Below, in pieces: positions 31,340-42,876 of a stretch of DNA of 64,000 nt. Source of the DNA: Rosenbergiella australiborealis (GTDB lineage: Bacteria > Pseudomonadota > Gammaproteobacteria > Enterobacterales > Enterobacteriaceae); NCBI RefSeq assembly GCF_018494035.1, contig NZ_JABBFO010000011.1, forward strand, positions 1 through 64,000. The letters run 5' to 3'. Position numbers and translations under genes: made by a program. The notes beneath the pieces are model-generated. The model did not search any database and had not been told where the DNA came from. It worked only from the letters and a program-made list of their open reading frames with translations. Numbering within the stretch: position 1 is the first letter of the stretch; each line of letters starts with the position of its first letter.

Positions 31340-33015
31340 TAAAGCAGATCCTAACCAGATGCCGTGATCAGCGCGGTACCATAATGATCTCCTTTGCCGT
31401 GTTATTACCGATATTGATGATCCTTGTCGCGCTGGGGATTAATTCGGTCAAGATGTTTATCGCGAAAGCTAAACTGACTGATGTGGCAGCGGAGACTGGC
31501 TTAATCGTCTCGGCAAGTAGCTCGGTGACCGATAAAGGCCAGTACCCACCGGAAATGAAAAATTTAGTCACCCGCTACGTTAAAAATTTCTTTCCAGAGG
31601 CATCGAAAACGCCTGAGGTGACTTTCAAATTCTCGAAAGTAGCGGCGGACACGACCAATAATGCCGAGTACATGACCTATCACCCTAGCATCAAGCTCGA
31701 ATTACCCTTTCCTTTCTACCATGCCACCCTGAGCGAAGGCGCTAAAAATTTTGCGATCTCCGCCACGCCGTTGACCGTTAAAAAACAAGTCTCACGGCCG
31801 GTAGATGTCGTGTTTGTGATGGACTTCTCAACCTCTCAACAGGGAGCTCGGATGCGCATACTTAAAGAGGTGTTTCGAGAACTCACCGACTATATCTTAA
31901 CCAGCAACCCCGGCTCGAAAATAGGGATGGTACCTTTTAGTGCTGGCGTTGCAGTGAAGTACCCCGAGACGAATCAGCGCGGCGGCCCCAAAGCCGGTTG
32001 CAGCGTCTTATTCGTCCCTAAAAAAGAGTGGGCGATCGATTACGCATTTTGGGGGGATAAATATGTTAATAAAAAATACACTAAACTCTCTGATCAGAGC
32101 TATTACATCGATGAGACCCGTAGAAAATATTATCTCAATCGGGTCGCCAAATCTCGACCGGCGCTAACCGCGAATGCGCTTAATGAGCAGTGGTGTCGTA
32201 AGAACGATGTATGGGGGACCAATGTGGGTCAAACCCAATATTCGTGTTTCGATCATCGCTTTAAAACACTCGATCTCGATGGCAGTGTGGTCGCTAAAGA
32301 TGATATCTACACTCAGCGTGCGCAACAGATTATCGAACAGCAATATGTCATGGCGCTCAAAGTTCGCGAACGCCAACGCACCACTATAACTATTGAGCAT
32401 GATGATGCGATCGATTATGAAGCGACGCTAAACCAGATGTTTGGCGAAGAGGCGATCATTACCTTCCCTATGTTATGGACCTCTGTCGATGATTATAACT
32501 ATCGTGTCTATAACCAGATGTGCCATAACACCGGATGGTGGGGTCACTCTGGCGATCTTAGCAGCGCACGCCTGTACTCGTGGCTGATCGAATTAACCAA
32601 TAACGCCAATGAACTGCATCAGTTCCAAAACATGGAACCGCAGGGATGGACGGCAACAAGCTCCGGGCTGGTACGTTCGGTACCGGTGATGATGAAGGGC
32701 ACTAACCCGCGGAAAATATTTGTTGTAATGTCTGATGGTGATGATAGTACCTATCCTGCGAAAGTCACTGATCGATACCTAAAGCAATATAACCTCTGTG
32801 AAAAAATTCGTAGTGGCATTATAGAACGATCGCAAACCCATACTGAACGCGTCGATATTTATTATGTCTCGACGACCAACTCAGATAAACGGGTGAATTA
32901 TTGGAAAGACTACTGTACGGGGGAAGGGAATGCAGCGAAAGCAGTTAACCGCCAAGCGATAGTGACGTTAATCAAAGGATTCTTAAGCGATGAGATCGGT
33001 AGCTTCTCCCAGTAA
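31324..33015 (+). CDS. tadG: TadG-like protein with von Willebrand A domain
   Basis: A 563-aa protein with an N-terminal pseudopilin-like helix (DQRGTIMISFAVLLPILMIL). Position +5 is Ser23 instead of Glu, so TadV processing is doubtful. A vWA domain follows from about residue 158 with the MIDAS motif DFSTS. A large insert with several cysteines and a late VMSDGDDSTYP MIDAS segment come after. TadG-type proteins are surface or pilus-associated and may act in adhesion. It is the last gene of the cluster; no clear terminator follows. Confidence 0.85.
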   Translation: MLTRIVKQILTRCRDQRGTIMISFAVLLPILMILVALGINSVKMFIAKAKLTDVAAETGLIVSASSSVTDKGQYPPEMKNLVTRYVKNFFPEASKTPEVTFKFSKVAADTTNNAEYMTYHPSIKLELPFPFYHATLSEGAKNFAISATPLTVKKQVSRPVDVVFVMDFSTSQQGARMRILKEVFRELTDYILTSNPGSKIGMVPFSAGVAVKYPETNQRGGPKAGCSVLFVPKKEWAIDYAFWGDKYVNKKYTKLSDQSYYIDETRRKYYLNRVAKSRPALTANALNEQWCRKNDVWGTNVGQTQYSCFDHRFKTLDLDGSVVAKDDIYTQRAQQIIEQQYVMALKVRERQRTTITIEHDDAIDYEATLNQMFGEEAIITFPMLWTSVDDYNYRVYNQMCHNTGWWGHSGDLSSARLYSWLIELTNNANELHQFQNMEPQGWTATSSGLVRSVPVMMKGTNPRKIFVVMSDGDDSTYPAKVTDRYLKQYNLCEKIRSGIIERSQTHTERVDIYYVSTTNSDKRVNYWKDYCTGEGNAAKAVNRQAIVTLIKGFLSDEIGSFSQ

Positions 33016-33086
33016 GCATGATCGGGACATGGTAATTAGGGGATTTTCTGCGATAATAGACGTTTTCGCGCAACGATTGAGTCTCC

Positions 33087-33758
33087 ATGCTTTACCCCAT
33101 TAATGAAATGTTCCAAACCTTACAAGGCGAAGGGTTTTATACCGGCGCACCAGCGATATTTATCCGTCTACAGGGCTGCCCTGTCGGCTGTAGCTGGTGC
33201 GATACTAAGCATACCTGGGAAAAGTATGCCGATAAGCAGCAGTCGCTGTCCGATATCGTAAATAAAACCGCAGAAAGCGAGGCTTGGGCCGACGTCAGCG
33301 TCGAGCAGCTACTCGCGGTTGTTCGCGAACATGGCTGGACGGCAAAGCATATCGTCATTACCGGCGGTGAACCTGCGCTCTACGATCTGACGGCACTGAC
33401 TGAATACTTTGAGCAACAGGGTTTCCAATGCCAAATCGAAACCAGCGGCACACATCCCATTCGTTGCTCTGACGCGACCTGGGTGACGGTCTCGCCTAAA
33501 GTCAACATGCGTGGGGGCTATGATGTCCTTAACAGCGCGTTATTACGGGCGAATGAGGTGAAACACCCGGTTGGACGTCAGCGTGATATCGACGCGTTGG
33601 ATCTGTTATTGAGCCAAGTTCCACCTTCGAGCCAGCGGATTATCGCGTTGCAGCCCATTAGCTGTAAGAAGGCGGCTACCGAGTTGTGTATCGCCACCTG
33701 TATTGCAAGAAACTGGCGTTTTTCAATGCAAACTCACAAATACCTGAATATCGCCTAG
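33087..33758 (+). CDS. queE: 7-carboxy-7-deazaguanine synthase QueE
   Basis: A radical-SAM enzyme that converts 6-carboxytetrahydropterin to 7-carboxy-7-deazaguanine in the queuosine pathway. The cluster motif is CPVGCSWCD at about residues 31-39, after MFQTLQGEGFYTG. ITGGEPALYDL is the SAM-binding GGEP motif. Length 223 aa. It converges on queD, which makes its substrate, with only 2 bases between stops. Confidence 0.96.
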   Translation: MLYPINEMFQTLQGEGFYTGAPAIFIRLQGCPVGCSWCDTKHTWEKYADKQQSLSDIVNKTAESEAWADVSVEQLLAVVREHGWTAKHIVITGGEPALYDLTALTEYFEQQGFQCQIETSGTHPIRCSDATWVTVSPKVNMRGGYDVLNSALLRANEVKHPVGRQRDIDALDLLLSQVPPSSQRIIALQPISCKKAATELCIATCIARNWRFSMQTHKYLNIA

Positions 33759-33760
33759 GC

Positions 33761-34126
33761 TTATTCGCCGCGATAGGTACAACCTGCGGTGCAGGTTTCT
33801 TTAATCATCACGGCACTTAGCAATGGCAGCAATGGTTTCATCTGCTGCCAAATCCATACCGCCAAGACTTCGCTGGTCGGATTCTCAAGACCGGGAATAT
33901 CATTTAAATAGTGGTGATCAAGTCGCTCATACAGCGGCTTAAAGGCGGCTTTCAGCTCAGCAAAATCCATGACCCAGCCTGTATTCGCGTCAATTTCCCC
34001 CATAATTTCAAGACGAACAAGGAAAGAATGTCCGTGTAGGCGTCCACATTTGTGGCCTTCAGGAACATGGGGAAGCAAATGGGCGGCTTCAAATTGAAAT
34101 TCTTTAAACAGAGTGGTTACAGCCAT
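33761..34126 (-). CDS. queD: 6-carboxy-5,6,7,8-tetrahydropterin synthase QueD
   Basis: QueD makes carboxytetrahydropterin from dihydroneopterin triphosphate. Zinc-binding histidines are in EAAHLL and GRLHGHSF, the catalytic cysteine in the segment HKCGRLHGH, and a conserved LDHHYLND motif follows. Length 121 aa equals E. coli. Divergent from cysJ. Confidence 0.96.
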   Translation of the reverse strand: MAVTTLFKEFQFEAAHLLPHVPEGHKCGRLHGHSFLVRLEIMGEIDANTGWVMDFAELKAAFKPLYERLDHHYLNDIPGLENPTSEVLAVWIWQQMKPLLPLLSAVMIKETCTAGCTYRGE

Positions 34127-34388
34127 AATAAATCGTCGATTCCGCGGTAGTTAAGTCGAAAAGTAGCAGTTTAGCGTAAAAGTGCCTTCGGCTCACTCTT
34201 TTCACCTTATCAGCCAGCGATCGGCCGCCTTTTACTGGGTTAACCAGTTTTATCGATAAGACTTAGCATTAAAACAAGTTAGTGTATTTAGTTATTTAAT
34301 ATACCTAAGCCGTCTTTATCAGTAATAATCGTACGGTTACTCTACACTTACTGAATTTTTAGCCATTGGCACTGGAATACAAAACGCA
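34127..34388. promoter_or_regulatory. divergent queD / cysJ control region
   Basis: AT-rich 262-bp spacer with no gene. By analogy with other enterics the cysJIH promoter here should bind the activator CysB. I can see AT-rich repeats (TTAGTGTATTTAGTTATTTAAT around 34,280-34,300) but cannot define a CysB site with confidence. Confidence 0.4.
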
Positions 34389-36197
34389 ATGACCAACCAA
34401 GTCCCTCAGCTGCCGCTTAGTGCGGAGCAACTTGCCCGCTTACAAGAAGTGACTCAAGAATTTACCTCGCATCAACTTGCGTGGCTTTCTGGGTATTATT
34501 GGGGGCGGCTTAACGATTCATCCCCGGCACAAAGCACCCCGGTTTTATCAAGTGTCGCCCCTGAAGTTGCCCCACTGAGTATTACCCTGATTTCAGCCTC
34601 TCAAACCGGGAATGCTCGACGTTTAGCTGAACAGCTGCGCGATGACCTATTAGCCGCGACGTTGCAGGTAAACTTGGTCAATGCTGCGGACTATAAATTT
34701 AAGCAGATTGCGTCAGAAAATATTGTCTTGGTCGTCACCTCGACACAAGGTGAAGGTGAAGCCCCTGAAGAAGCCGTGGCGTTTCACAAGTACCTGCACT
34801 CTAAAAAAGCGCCAGCTCTGCCCACAGTAAGTTTTGCCGTGTTTGGACTGGGTGACTCCTCTTATGAGTTTTTCTGTCAAGCAGGTAAAGATTTTGATCA
34901 GCAACTGGCTGCGCTCGGTGCAGAACGATTACTGCCGCGGGTGGATGCTGATGTTGATTATACGCTGGCTGCCGAACAGTGGCGTGCTGACGTTGTAACA
35001 TTACTCAAAGCTCGTGTCCCAAGCAGTTCTTCGCAAGCACTTGCCCAAGCCTCGTTAGGCAATAGCGATACGCTTGACAGTACGCCCTACAGTAAAGAAT
35101 CCCCTTTAACGGCCAGCTTGGCGGTTAGTCAGAAAATTACCGGCCGCGATTCCGACCGTGACATTCGCCATATTGAGATCGATATCAGCGAATCAGGTCT
35201 TCGCTATCAAGCGGGTGACGCGCTAGGGGTTTGGTTTAAAAATGATCCGGCCTTAGTTCGCGAAATGCTAGAGTTGTTATGGATTGACCCTACTCAGACA
35301 GTGATGATTGAGGGGGAGTCGTTAGTGATCGCTGAAGCATTGCGCGACCGCTTTGAGTTGACGGTTAACAGTGCCAAAATTGTCGAACAATATGCACATC
35401 TTTCCGCCAACGAGGCCTTACTTGCTTTAGTGAAAGAGAAGGGGGCGCTTCAAGAGTTTGCTCAACAATGGCCAATAGCCGATATGATCCGTCATGCTCC
35501 AGCGCCATTAAGTGCTGAGCAGCTTGTTGGATTACTGCGTCCTCTTACTCCGCGCCTTTATTCCATCTCTTCTTCTCAAGCAGAAGTTGAAGATGAGGTT
35601 CACATTACTGTCGGCGTTGTGCGCTACGAAATTGAAGGGCGTGCTCGCACCGGCGGAGCCTCAGGTTTCTTGGCTGACCAGTTACAAGAAGATGATGTCA
35701 TTGATATTTTTATCGAGCATAACGATAACTTCCGACTGCCAGCCGATGGCGATACGCCTGTCATAATGATTGGCCCAGGAACAGGTATTGCGCCCTTCCG
35801 TTCATTTATCCAGCAACGGGATAACGATGGGGCACAAGGGCCGAATTGGCTATTTTTCGGTAACCCACACTTCACCGAGGATTTCTTGTATCAGGTGGAG
35901 TGGCAGAAGTATGTAAAACAAGGACTCCTCACGCGCATCGATCTGGCCTGGTCTCGTGACCAAGCGGAGAAAGTTTACGTCCAAGATAAACTTCGCGAAC
36001 AAGGTGAGGAAGTGTGGCGCTGGATTGAACAGGGCGCCCATATCTATGTCTGTGGTGATGCAACGCGCATGGCAAAAGATGTCGAAAACACCTTATTGGC
36101 GATCATCGCTGAATATGGCGGAATGGACACTGAGTCTGCAGACGAATACTTAAGCGATTTGCGCATTGCTCGTCGCTATCAGAGAGATGTCTACTAA
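34389..36197 (+). CDS. cysJ: sulfite reductase [NADPH] flavoprotein alpha-component CysJ
   Basis: CysJ passes electrons from NADPH through FAD and FMN to the CysI hemoprotein. A flavodoxin-like FMN domain (about 62-205, [13 protein letters not shown]) precedes an FAD domain with PRLYSISSS and a NADPH domain ([29 protein letters not shown]). Length 602 aa. The stop codon overlaps the cysI start by one base. Confidence 0.97.
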   Translation: MTNQVPQLPLSAEQLARLQEVTQEFTSHQLAWLSGYYWGRLNDSSPAQSTPVLSSVAPEVAPLSITLISASQTGNARRLAEQLRDDLLAATLQVNLVNAADYKFKQIASENIVLVVTSTQGEGEAPEEAVAFHKYLHSKKAPALPTVSFAVFGLGDSSYEFFCQAGKDFDQQLAALGAERLLPRVDADVDYTLAAEQWRADVVTLLKARVPSSSSQALAQASLGNSDTLDSTPYSKESPLTASLAVSQKITGRDSDRDIRHIEIDISESGLRYQAGDALGVWFKNDPALVREMLELLWIDPTQTVMIEGESLVIAEALRDRFELTVNSAKIVEQYAHLSANEALLALVKEKGALQEFAQQWPIADMIRHAPAPLSAEQLVGLLRPLTPRLYSISSSQAEVEDEVHITVGVVRYEIEGRARTGGASGFLADQLQEDDVIDIFIEHNDNFRLPADGDTPVIMIGPGTGIAPFRSFIQQRDNDGAQGPNWLFFGNPHFTEDFLYQVEWQKYVKQGLLTRIDLAWSRDQAEKVYVQDKLREQGEEVWRWIEQGAHIYVCGDATRMAKDVENTLLAIIAEYGGMDTESADEYLSDLRIARRYQRDVY

Positions 36198-37921
36198 TGA
36201 GTACAAAATACCCTGGCCCTTTGGTTGTAGAGGGAAAATTATCCGATGCCGAGCGTTTAAAGAAAGAGAGCAATTTCTTACGCGGAACGATCAGTGAAGA
36301 CCTTAACGACGGGTTAACTGGCGGCTTCAACGGTGATAATTATTTACTAATTCGTTTTCACGGCATGTATCAACAAGATGACCGGGATATTCGTGCCGAG
36401 CGTAATGAGCAGAAACTTGAGCCGCGTCATGCCATGATGCTACGTTGCCGACTACCGGGGGGAATTATTACCCCTCAGCAGTGGCTGGCTATCGATCGTT
36501 TCGCGCAAGAGAAAACGATCTACGGCAGTATTCGTCTGACTAACCGTCAAACCTTTCAGTTTCACGGTATTTTAAAGAAAAACGTTAAACCCGTTCACCA
36601 GATGCTGCACGACGTTGGGTTGGATGCCTTGGCGACCGCGAACGACGTTAACCGTAACGTCCTCTGTACCTCGAACCCCGTCGAATCTGCGCTGCATCAA
36701 GAAGCGTATGAGTGGGCGAAGAAAATTTCAGAGCATCTACTCCCGCAAACCCGCGCTTATGCAGAAATTTGGTGGGATAAAGAAAAAGTCGCCACCACCG
36801 ATCAGGAACCGATTCTGGGTGAAACCTATCTTCCTCGTAAGTTTAAAACGACGGTCGTTATCCCCCCACATAACGATGTTGATCTGCATGCGAATGACTT
36901 GAACTTTATCGCTATCGCGGAAGAGGGCAAACTCGTCGGCTTCAACTTATTAGTGGGCGGTGGGCTCTCAATCGATCATGGTAATAAAGCGACTTATGCG
37001 CGCACGGCGACGGAATTTGGCTTCTTGCCACTGGATAAAGTCCTCGATGTTGCCGAAGCAGTCGTTACAACGCAACGGGATTGGGGCAATCGTACCGATC
37101 GTAAAAATGCCAAAACTAAATATACCTTGGAGCGCGTCGGCCCTGACGTCTTCAAAGCAGAAGTAGAGAAGCGTGCGGGTCTGACCTTCGCGCCTATCCG
37201 TCCTTATGAATTTACGACTCGTGGCGATCGCTTCGGCTGGATTAAGGGAATCGATAACCAGTGGCACCTCACGCTATTTATCGAGAATGGTCGGTTACTG
37301 GACTACCCAGGACGCCCGTTAAAGTCAGGGATCGCGGAGATAGCGAAAATCCACCAAGGTGATTTCCGCTTGACGGCAAACCAAAATTTAATCGTCGCTG
37401 GCGTACCCGAAGACCAGAAAGCGGCAATTGAAGCCTTAGCGGTAGAACATGGTTTGATGGAAAAGGTGTCACCTCAGCGTGAAAACTCAATGGCCTGTGT
37501 GGCTTTTCCAACCTGCCCGTTAGCGATGGCGGAAGCTGAGCGTTTTCTACCGGGATTTATCAGTGAAGTTGAAACCTTAATGACACGCCATAATGTTGCT
37601 GATGAAGCCATCGTTATGCGAGTTACCGGTTGTCCGAATGGCTGTGGGCGAGCACTATTAGCCGAAGTAGGGCTAGTAGGGAAAGCTCCGGGACGCTATA
37701 ACTTACACTTGGGTGGAAATCGTATCGGCACACGGATCCCGGCGATGTACCGTGAAAATATTCAGGAAGCGGAGATTCTCTCGATTCTTGATGAACTTAT
37801 CGGACGTTGGTCACAAGAACGCCAACCGGATGAAGGTTTCGGGGATTACACCATTCGTAGCGGGATCGTTCGAGAAGTCGTTGATCCGGCTAGATATTTC
37901 TGGGCTGCGGTGGAGGTATAA
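36197..37921 (+). CDS. cysI: sulfite reductase [NADPH] hemoprotein beta-component CysI
   Basis: CysI reduces sulfite to sulfide with six electrons using coupled siroheme and [4Fe-4S]. The cluster cysteines are in CVAFPTC and TGCPNGCGR (about residues 435-485). Substrate-binding arginines and lysines lie in the [15 protein letters not shown] and GGGLS regions. Length 574 aa. Translation is coupled to both cysJ and cysH through 1-base overlaps. Confidence 0.97.
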   Translation: MSTKYPGPLVVEGKLSDAERLKKESNFLRGTISEDLNDGLTGGFNGDNYLLIRFHGMYQQDDRDIRAERNEQKLEPRHAMMLRCRLPGGIITPQQWLAIDRFAQEKTIYGSIRLTNRQTFQFHGILKKNVKPVHQMLHDVGLDALATANDVNRNVLCTSNPVESALHQEAYEWAKKISEHLLPQTRAYAEIWWDKEKVATTDQEPILGETYLPRKFKTTVVIPPHNDVDLHANDLNFIAIAEEGKLVGFNLLVGGGLSIDHGNKATYARTATEFGFLPLDKVLDVAEAVVTTQRDWGNRTDRKNAKTKYTLERVGPDVFKAEVEKRAGLTFAPIRPYEFTTRGDRFGWIKGIDNQWHLTLFIENGRLLDYPGRPLKSGIAEIAKIHQGDFRLTANQNLIVAGVPEDQKAAIEALAVEHGLMEKVSPQRENSMACVAFPTCPLAMAEAERFLPGFISEVETLMTRHNVADEAIVMRVTGCPNGCGRALLAEVGLVGKAPGRYNLHLGGNRIGTRIPAMYRENIQEAEILSILDELIGRWSQERQPDEGFGDYTIRSGIVREVVDPARYFWAAVEV

Positions 37922-38655
37922 TGTCAAAACTCGATCTTACAGAACTTGCGTCGCTCGATAAAGCGACGCAGCAGGCTGAATTGACAGCTGTTAATCAACA
38001 ACTTGAGTCATTGAGTGCCGAAGAGCGGGTAGCGTGGGCACTGGAAAACTTACCGGGACAGCATGCGCTGACCAGTAGTTTTGGGATCCAAGCAGCGGTA
38101 AGTCTACATTTAGTGAATCAGCAATCCCCGCAAATACCGGTGATTTTGACCGATACGGGCTATTTATTTCCTGAAACTTACCAGTTTATCGATAGCTTGC
38201 AGGAACGCTTGCAGCTTAACCTGCAAGTTTACCGGGCTGAGCTATCCCCAGCCTGGCAAGAGGCGCGTTACGGTAAACTCTGGGAGCAGGGCGTCGAGGG
38301 TCTTGAGCGCTATAACCAGCTTAACAAGGTCGAGCCGCTAACGCGGGCGCTGGGGGAGTTACAGGTGAGCACTTGGTTTGCCGGGCTACGCCGTGAGCAA
38401 TCGGAAAGTCGTTCGCAACTGGAAATTCTCTCCGTTTCACGTGGGATTTTTAAATTCCTCCCCATTGTTGATTGGGATAACCGACAAGTCTATCAGTACC
38501 TTAAACAACACGGGCTAACGTACCACCCACTGTGGGAAGAGGGATACTTGTCGGTAGGCGACACCCATACTACTCGCAAATGGGAGCCGGGAATGCGTGA
38601 GGAAGAGACCCGTTTCTTTGGGTTAAAACGAGAATGTGGTCTTCACGAGGGATAA
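37921..38655 (+). CDS. cysH: phosphoadenosine phosphosulfate reductase CysH
   Basis: CysH reduces PAPS to sulfite with thioredoxin. It has a PP-loop-type nucleotide site near [13 protein letters not shown] and the catalytic C-terminal motif KRECGLH with its single redox cysteine. This is the enteric-type PAPS enzyme lacking the CC pairs of APS reductases. Length 244 aa; last gene of cysJIH. Confidence 0.97.
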   Translation: MSKLDLTELASLDKATQQAELTAVNQQLESLSAEERVAWALENLPGQHALTSSFGIQAAVSLHLVNQQSPQIPVILTDTGYLFPETYQFIDSLQERLQLNLQVYRAELSPAWQEARYGKLWEQGVEGLERYNQLNKVEPLTRALGELQVSTWFAGLRREQSESRSQLEILSVSRGIFKFLPIVDWDNRQVYQYLKQHGLTYHPLWEEGYLSVGDTHTTRKWEPGMREEETRFFGLKRECGLHEG

Positions 38656-39105
38656 CCCTCGAATTTGAAGAAAACCCAACCCCCTTTCGTCGTGATATCG
38701 CTATAGAACCGCACGATAGGGGGATAGCCCATCTATTGACCGACTTAATGGGTTAATGATTTAGTCCGTCATCGAAAGGGAACGGCTCAGCATCCCTCCG
38801 CTAGCGAAAATAGATTAATCTTTCTGATAATTAATAAGCGGGAATCAAGGGATTAGAGGCCGTTTCCCTCTCCATAGAGAGCTGACAGTCGCCTTTGTTT
38901 TGCATCATTGATATAACAGAATGTGTTTATAACATCCTGTTTTTCAGGTTATATCCTCGTCAATATCTTCCTTTATATCCCCTAAAGCAAAAAAGTTGCT
39001 AAGCTTATTCCATAAAGTTACAGCTCATTCCAAAACAACATTTCATCTCTAGGTAATTAACCTTATATAGTCTAGTGATTGAACGGCTAACCTGATTGAG
39101 CGCCT
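38656..39105. promoter_or_regulatory. 450-bp intergenic region between cysH and cysG
   Basis: No gene or CRISPR repeats are visible, although in E. coli the CRISPR-cas locus lies between cysH and cysD. An imperfect hairpin ATAACATCCTG-TTTTT-CAGGTTAT occurs near 38,930-38,955. An AT-rich stretch with TTATTCCATAAAGTTA and TCATTCCAAAAC (about 39,005-39,040), just ahead of cysG, is a candidate CysB-activated promoter; I cannot confirm it. Confidence 0.4.
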
Positions 39106-40521
39106 GTGGATTACTTACCTCTTTTTGCTGAACTAAAACAACGCCCAGTGTTAGTGATTGGGGGCGGTGAGATTGCATCGCGCAAAATTGACCTCTTATT
39201 ACGTGCGCAAGCCACCGTATTGATTGCTGCACGTGAATTATCAGACGAAGTTAACCGTTTGGCGGAAGAGAAGAAAGTGACATGGATCGATACCGAGTAT
39301 CATCCCGAGCAAATCGACTCAGTGTTCTTTGTGATAGCCGCCACCGACGATAATGCGTTAAATGAGCGAGTCTATCAGGACGCACAACGTAAATTTAAGT
39401 TGGTCAATGTTGTGGATGACCAAGCCCGATGCAGCTTTATTTTTCCCTCTATCGTCGACCGTTCACCAATTATTGTTGCCATTTCTTCGGCGGGAACCGC
39501 CCCCGTATTGGCGCGTTCATTGCGTGAAAAGTTTGAAACCTTACTTCCTGCGCGTCTTGGTGATGCCGCGCACTTAGCGGGACGTTGGCGCGATCAGGTC
39601 AAACAGCGTTTTCAGCGTATGCCGGATCGGCGTCGATTCTGGGAACGTCTTTTTAATGGCGAGTTTTTACACCAAGCAACGGCTGGAAATTTAGTACAGG
39701 CTGAAAAAATATTGGCTGAAAGTTTACAGCAGCCGATCGCCCAGCGCGGCGAAATCTACCTTGTGGGAGGTGGGCCTGGCGATCCGGGGCTACTGACATT
39801 ACGAGGGCTGCAAGTGATGCAGCTTGCTGACGTAGTGCTCTACGATCACCTTGTTAGTGATGAGGTTTTAGATCTTGTCCGTCGTGATGCCGAACGTATT
39901 TGTGTAGGTAAACGCGCGGGCGCACATTCAGTGCCACAGCAAGAGACAAACCAATTGTTAGTCAGCTTGGCGCAGCAAGGTAAGAAAGTCGTTCGCTTAA
40001 AAGGTGGCGATCCCTTTATTTTTGGCCGAGGGGGCGAAGAGCTTGAAGCCGCGGTGGAAGCAAATATTCCTTTCCAAGTTGTCCCGGGGATCACCGCAGC
40101 AGCAGGGGCGACCGCTTACGCAGGGATCCCTCTTACCCACCGTGACTACGCTCAAAGCGTGGTATTTATTACCGGACATTGCCGTAAAGAGGGCCGAGAG
40201 CCGGATTGGGCGGCGTTAGCATTGACGGATCAAACGTTGGCTATCTATATGGGAACAGTAAAGGCTGCAGAGATTAGCCAACGTCTTATTGACCATGGAC
40301 GCGCTGCAGACACACCGGTAGCAGTGATTGGACGTGGTACGCGTCAAGATCAAACCGTACAGACCGGCCGCTTAGACCAATTAGCGGTCTTAGCGGCTGA
40401 AGCACCTTCGCCCGCCCTAGTGGTCATTGGCGAGGTCGTTCACTTACATCAGCATTTAGCCTGGTTTCAGAAGTCATCCACACTGATGGCCTCCTCTTCA
40501 GCGCTTACTCCTATTATTTGA
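39106..40521 (+). CDS. cysG: siroheme synthase CysG
   Basis: A fused enzyme making siroheme, the cofactor of CysI. The N-terminal half (about 1-200) is precorrin-2 dehydrogenase/ferrochelatase with the NAD loop GGGEIASRK. The C-terminal half is uroporphyrinogen-III methyltransferase with [13 protein letters not shown] and [14 protein letters not shown]. Start GTG; 471 aa. Located directly upstream of cysDNC, so siroheme and sulfate activation genes likely form one operon. Confidence 0.96.
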   Translation: MDYLPLFAELKQRPVLVIGGGEIASRKIDLLLRAQATVLIAARELSDEVNRLAEEKKVTWIDTEYHPEQIDSVFFVIAATDDNALNERVYQDAQRKFKLVNVVDDQARCSFIFPSIVDRSPIIVAISSAGTAPVLARSLREKFETLLPARLGDAAHLAGRWRDQVKQRFQRMPDRRRFWERLFNGEFLHQATAGNLVQAEKILAESLQQPIAQRGEIYLVGGGPGDPGLLTLRGLQVMQLADVVLYDHLVSDEVLDLVRRDAERICVGKRAGAHSVPQQETNQLLVSLAQQGKKVVRLKGGDPFIFGRGGEELEAAVEANIPFQVVPGITAAAGATAYAGIPLTHRDYAQSVVFITGHCRKEGREPDWAALALTDQTLAIYMGTVKAAEISQRLIDHGRAADTPVAVIGRGTRQDQTVQTGRLDQLAVLAAEAPSPALVVIGEVVHLHQHLAWFQKSSTLMASSSALTPII

Positions 40522-40529
40522 GGTATCGT

Positions 40530-41438
40530 ATGGACCAACAACGACTGACTCATCTGCGTCAGCTAGAAGCAGAGAGCATTCATATCCTGCGCGAAGTGGC
40601 CGCAGAGTTTTCCAATCCGGTGATGATGTACTCGATCGGAAAAGACTCCTCGGTGATGTTGCACCTTGCGCGTAAGGCCTTTTACCCAGGAAAATTACCT
40701 TTCCCACTTCTGCACGTAGATACCGGCTGGAAATTCAAAGAAATGTATGAATTTCGCGACCGTATGGTTAAAGAGATTGGCGCTGAATTGATTGTTCATC
40801 GTAATCCTGAAGGTGTCGCAATGGGGATTAATCCCTTTGTGCATGGCAGTGCCAAACATACCGATATTATGAAAACGGAAGGCTTGAAGCAGGCGCTGAA
40901 TAAATACGGCTTTGACGCTGCTTTTGGTGGCGCACGCCGCGATGAAGAGAAATCGCGGGCGAAAGAGCGTATTTACTCATTCCGTGATCGTTTCCACCGT
41001 TGGGACCCGAAAAATCAACGTCCAGAGCTATGGCATAACTACAATGGCCAAATTAATAAGGGCGAAAGTATTCGTGTATTCCCGCTCTCAAACTGGACGG
41101 AACTGGATATTTGGCAATATATCTTCTTAGAAAATATCGATATCGTCCCACTGTATCTCGCGGCTGAACGTCCGGTGCTTGAGCGCGATGGAATGCTGAT
41201 GATGATTGATGATGAACGGATCGATTTACAACCCGGTGAAAAAATTGAGCAGCGTAAAGTGCGTTTTCGTACCTTAGGGTGCTGGCCACTTACCGGAGCC
41301 GTCGACTCTTCTGCCGAGACGTTACCGGAAATTATTGAAGAGATGTTGGTCTCTACCACTAGTGAACGCCAAGGACGGGTCATTGACCGAGACCAAGCGG
41401 GATCGATGGAAATGAAAAAACGTCAGGGTTACTTCTAA
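40530..41438 (+). CDS. cysD: sulfate adenylyltransferase subunit 2 CysD
   Basis: The catalytic subunit that forms APS from ATP and sulfate with the CysN GTPase. The PP-loop SIGKDS is at residues 35-40. Length from [13 protein letters not shown] at 40,530 is 302 aa, as in E. coli. An in-frame start four codons upstream overlaps cysG and is less likely. Confidence 0.97.
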   Translation: MDQQRLTHLRQLEAESIHILREVAAEFSNPVMMYSIGKDSSVMLHLARKAFYPGKLPFPLLHVDTGWKFKEMYEFRDRMVKEIGAELIVHRNPEGVAMGINPFVHGSAKHTDIMKTEGLKQALNKYGFDAAFGGARRDEEKSRAKERIYSFRDRFHRWDPKNQRPELWHNYNGQINKGESIRVFPLSNWTELDIWQYIFLENIDIVPLYLAAERPVLERDGMLMMIDDERIDLQPGEKIEQRKVRFRTLGCWPLTGAVDSSAETLPEIIEEMLVSTTSERQGRVIDRDQAGSMEMKKRQGYF

Positions 41439-41448
41439 GGATCTGATT

Positions 41449-42876
41449 ATGAATAACGCATTAGCACAACAAATTGCCGATCAGGGTGGGGTAGAAGCCT
41501 GGCTAACCGCTCAACAATATAAAAGTTTACTCCGTTTCTTAACCTGCGGCAGCGTGGATGACGGCAAAAGTACGCTTATTGGCCGATTATTGCACGATAC
41601 CCGTCAGATCTATGAAGATCAGCTCTCTTCGTTGCATAACGATAGCAAACGCCACGGTACGCAAGGTGAGAAACTGGATCTCGCTCTCTTAGTCGATGGA
41701 CTACAAGCTGAACGTGAGCAAGGTATTACTATTGATGTGGCTTACCGTTATTTCTCCACCGAAAAACGTAAGTTTATCATTGCTGATACTCCGGGACATG
41801 AACAGTACACTCGTAACATGGCAACGGGGGCTTCGACCTGTGATCTTGCCATTTTACTGATCGACGCGCGTAAAGGTGTTCTGGATCAAACTCGTCGCCA
41901 CAGCTTTATCTCGACCTTACTCGGTATCAAGCACTTGGTCGTTGCGGTGAATAAGATGGATTTGGTGGAGTATAGCGAGACGACTTTTAATGAGATTGTC
42001 CAGCAGTACCTCGATTTTGCCAAGCAATTACCGAATGACCTCGATATTCGTTTTGTGCCGGTCTCAGCGTTAGAAGGCGAAAATATCGCAGCAGTGAGCC
42101 AACATATGCCGTGGTACACCGGCCCGACGCTGTTGGATATCTTAGAAACCGTTGATATCAATAAAGTGGTCGATGGGCAAGCGATGCGCTTCCCTGTGCA
42201 ATATGTGAACCGCCCTAATCTTGATTTTAGAGGTTATGCTGGCACCATCGCATCCGGCACGGTATCGGTAGGCCAACAGATAAAAGTGCTGCCTTCTGGT
42301 GTGACTAGCCGCATTGCTAAGATCACGACTTTTGATGGCGACTTAACCCAAGCCTCTGCCGGTGAAGCTGTCACTCTCGTGCTTGATAGCGAAATTGATA
42401 TCTCTCGCGGTGACTTGCTGGTGGACAGCGAAGAGCAACTAAGCCCAACTCACTCAGCGGAAGTGGATGTAGTCTGGATGGGTGAAAATGCTCTGCAACC
42501 GGGGCAAAGTTATCAAATAAAGGTGGCGGGTAAAACCGCCCGTGCAGTGGTTGACGAGATTATTCATCAGGTCAATATCAACACCCTAGAAACGGGTGAT
42601 GCGCAATCTCTGCCACTCAATGCAATTGGGCGGGTGGTATTAACCTTTGATGAGCCATTAATGCTCGATCCTTATACCGTTAACCCGGTGACCGGCGGCT
42701 TAATCTTTATCGACCGCCTGAGTAATGTGACCGTTGGTGCGGGTATGGTGTATCAAACGCGTACAACTCATGTCTCACAAGGACAATTTAGTGCGTTTGA
42801 ATTAGAGCTTAATGATTTGATCCGTAAGCATTTCCCGCATTGGGATGCGAAAAATTTAAGAGAAATACTTAAATGA
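41449..42876 (+). CDS. cysN: sulfate adenylyltransferase subunit 1 CysN
   Basis: The regulatory GTPase of ATP sulfurylase. G1 motif GSVDDGKST (34-42), G3 DTPGHEQY and G4 NKMD are all present, followed by EF-Tu-like domains 2 and 3. Length 475 aa. Overlaps cysC by ATGA. Confidence 0.97.
   Translation: MNNALAQQIADQGGVEAWLTAQQYKSLLRFLTCGSVDDGKSTLIGRLLHDTRQIYEDQLSSLHNDSKRHGTQGEKLDLALLVDGLQAEREQGITIDVAYRYFSTEKRKFIIADTPGHEQYTRNMATGASTCDLAILLIDARKGVLDQTRRHSFISTLLGIKHLVVAVNKMDLVEYSETTFNEIVQQYLDFAKQLPNDLDIRFVPVSALEGENIAAVSQHMPWYTGPTLLDILETVDINKVVDGQAMRFPVQYVNRPNLDFRGYAGTIASGTVSVGQQIKVLPSGVTSRIAKITTFDGDLTQASAGEAVTLVLDSEIDISRGDLLVDSEEQLSPTHSAEVDVVWMGENALQPGQSYQIKVAGKTARAVVDEIIHQVNINTLETGDAQSLPLNAIGRVVLTFDEPLMLDPYTVNPVTGGLIFIDRLSNVTVGAGMVYQTRTTHVSQGQFSAFELELNDLIRKHFPHWDAKNLREILK

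Noticed and set aside
31324-33015. Possible pseudogene status of the tadG-like gene because of the Ser at +5
   Set aside because: The frame is intact over 563 codons with a complete MIDAS motif, and TadG proteins are not consistently processed.
38656-39105. CRISPR array at the E. coli-type position
   Set aside because: No repeated 28-29 bp units are present.
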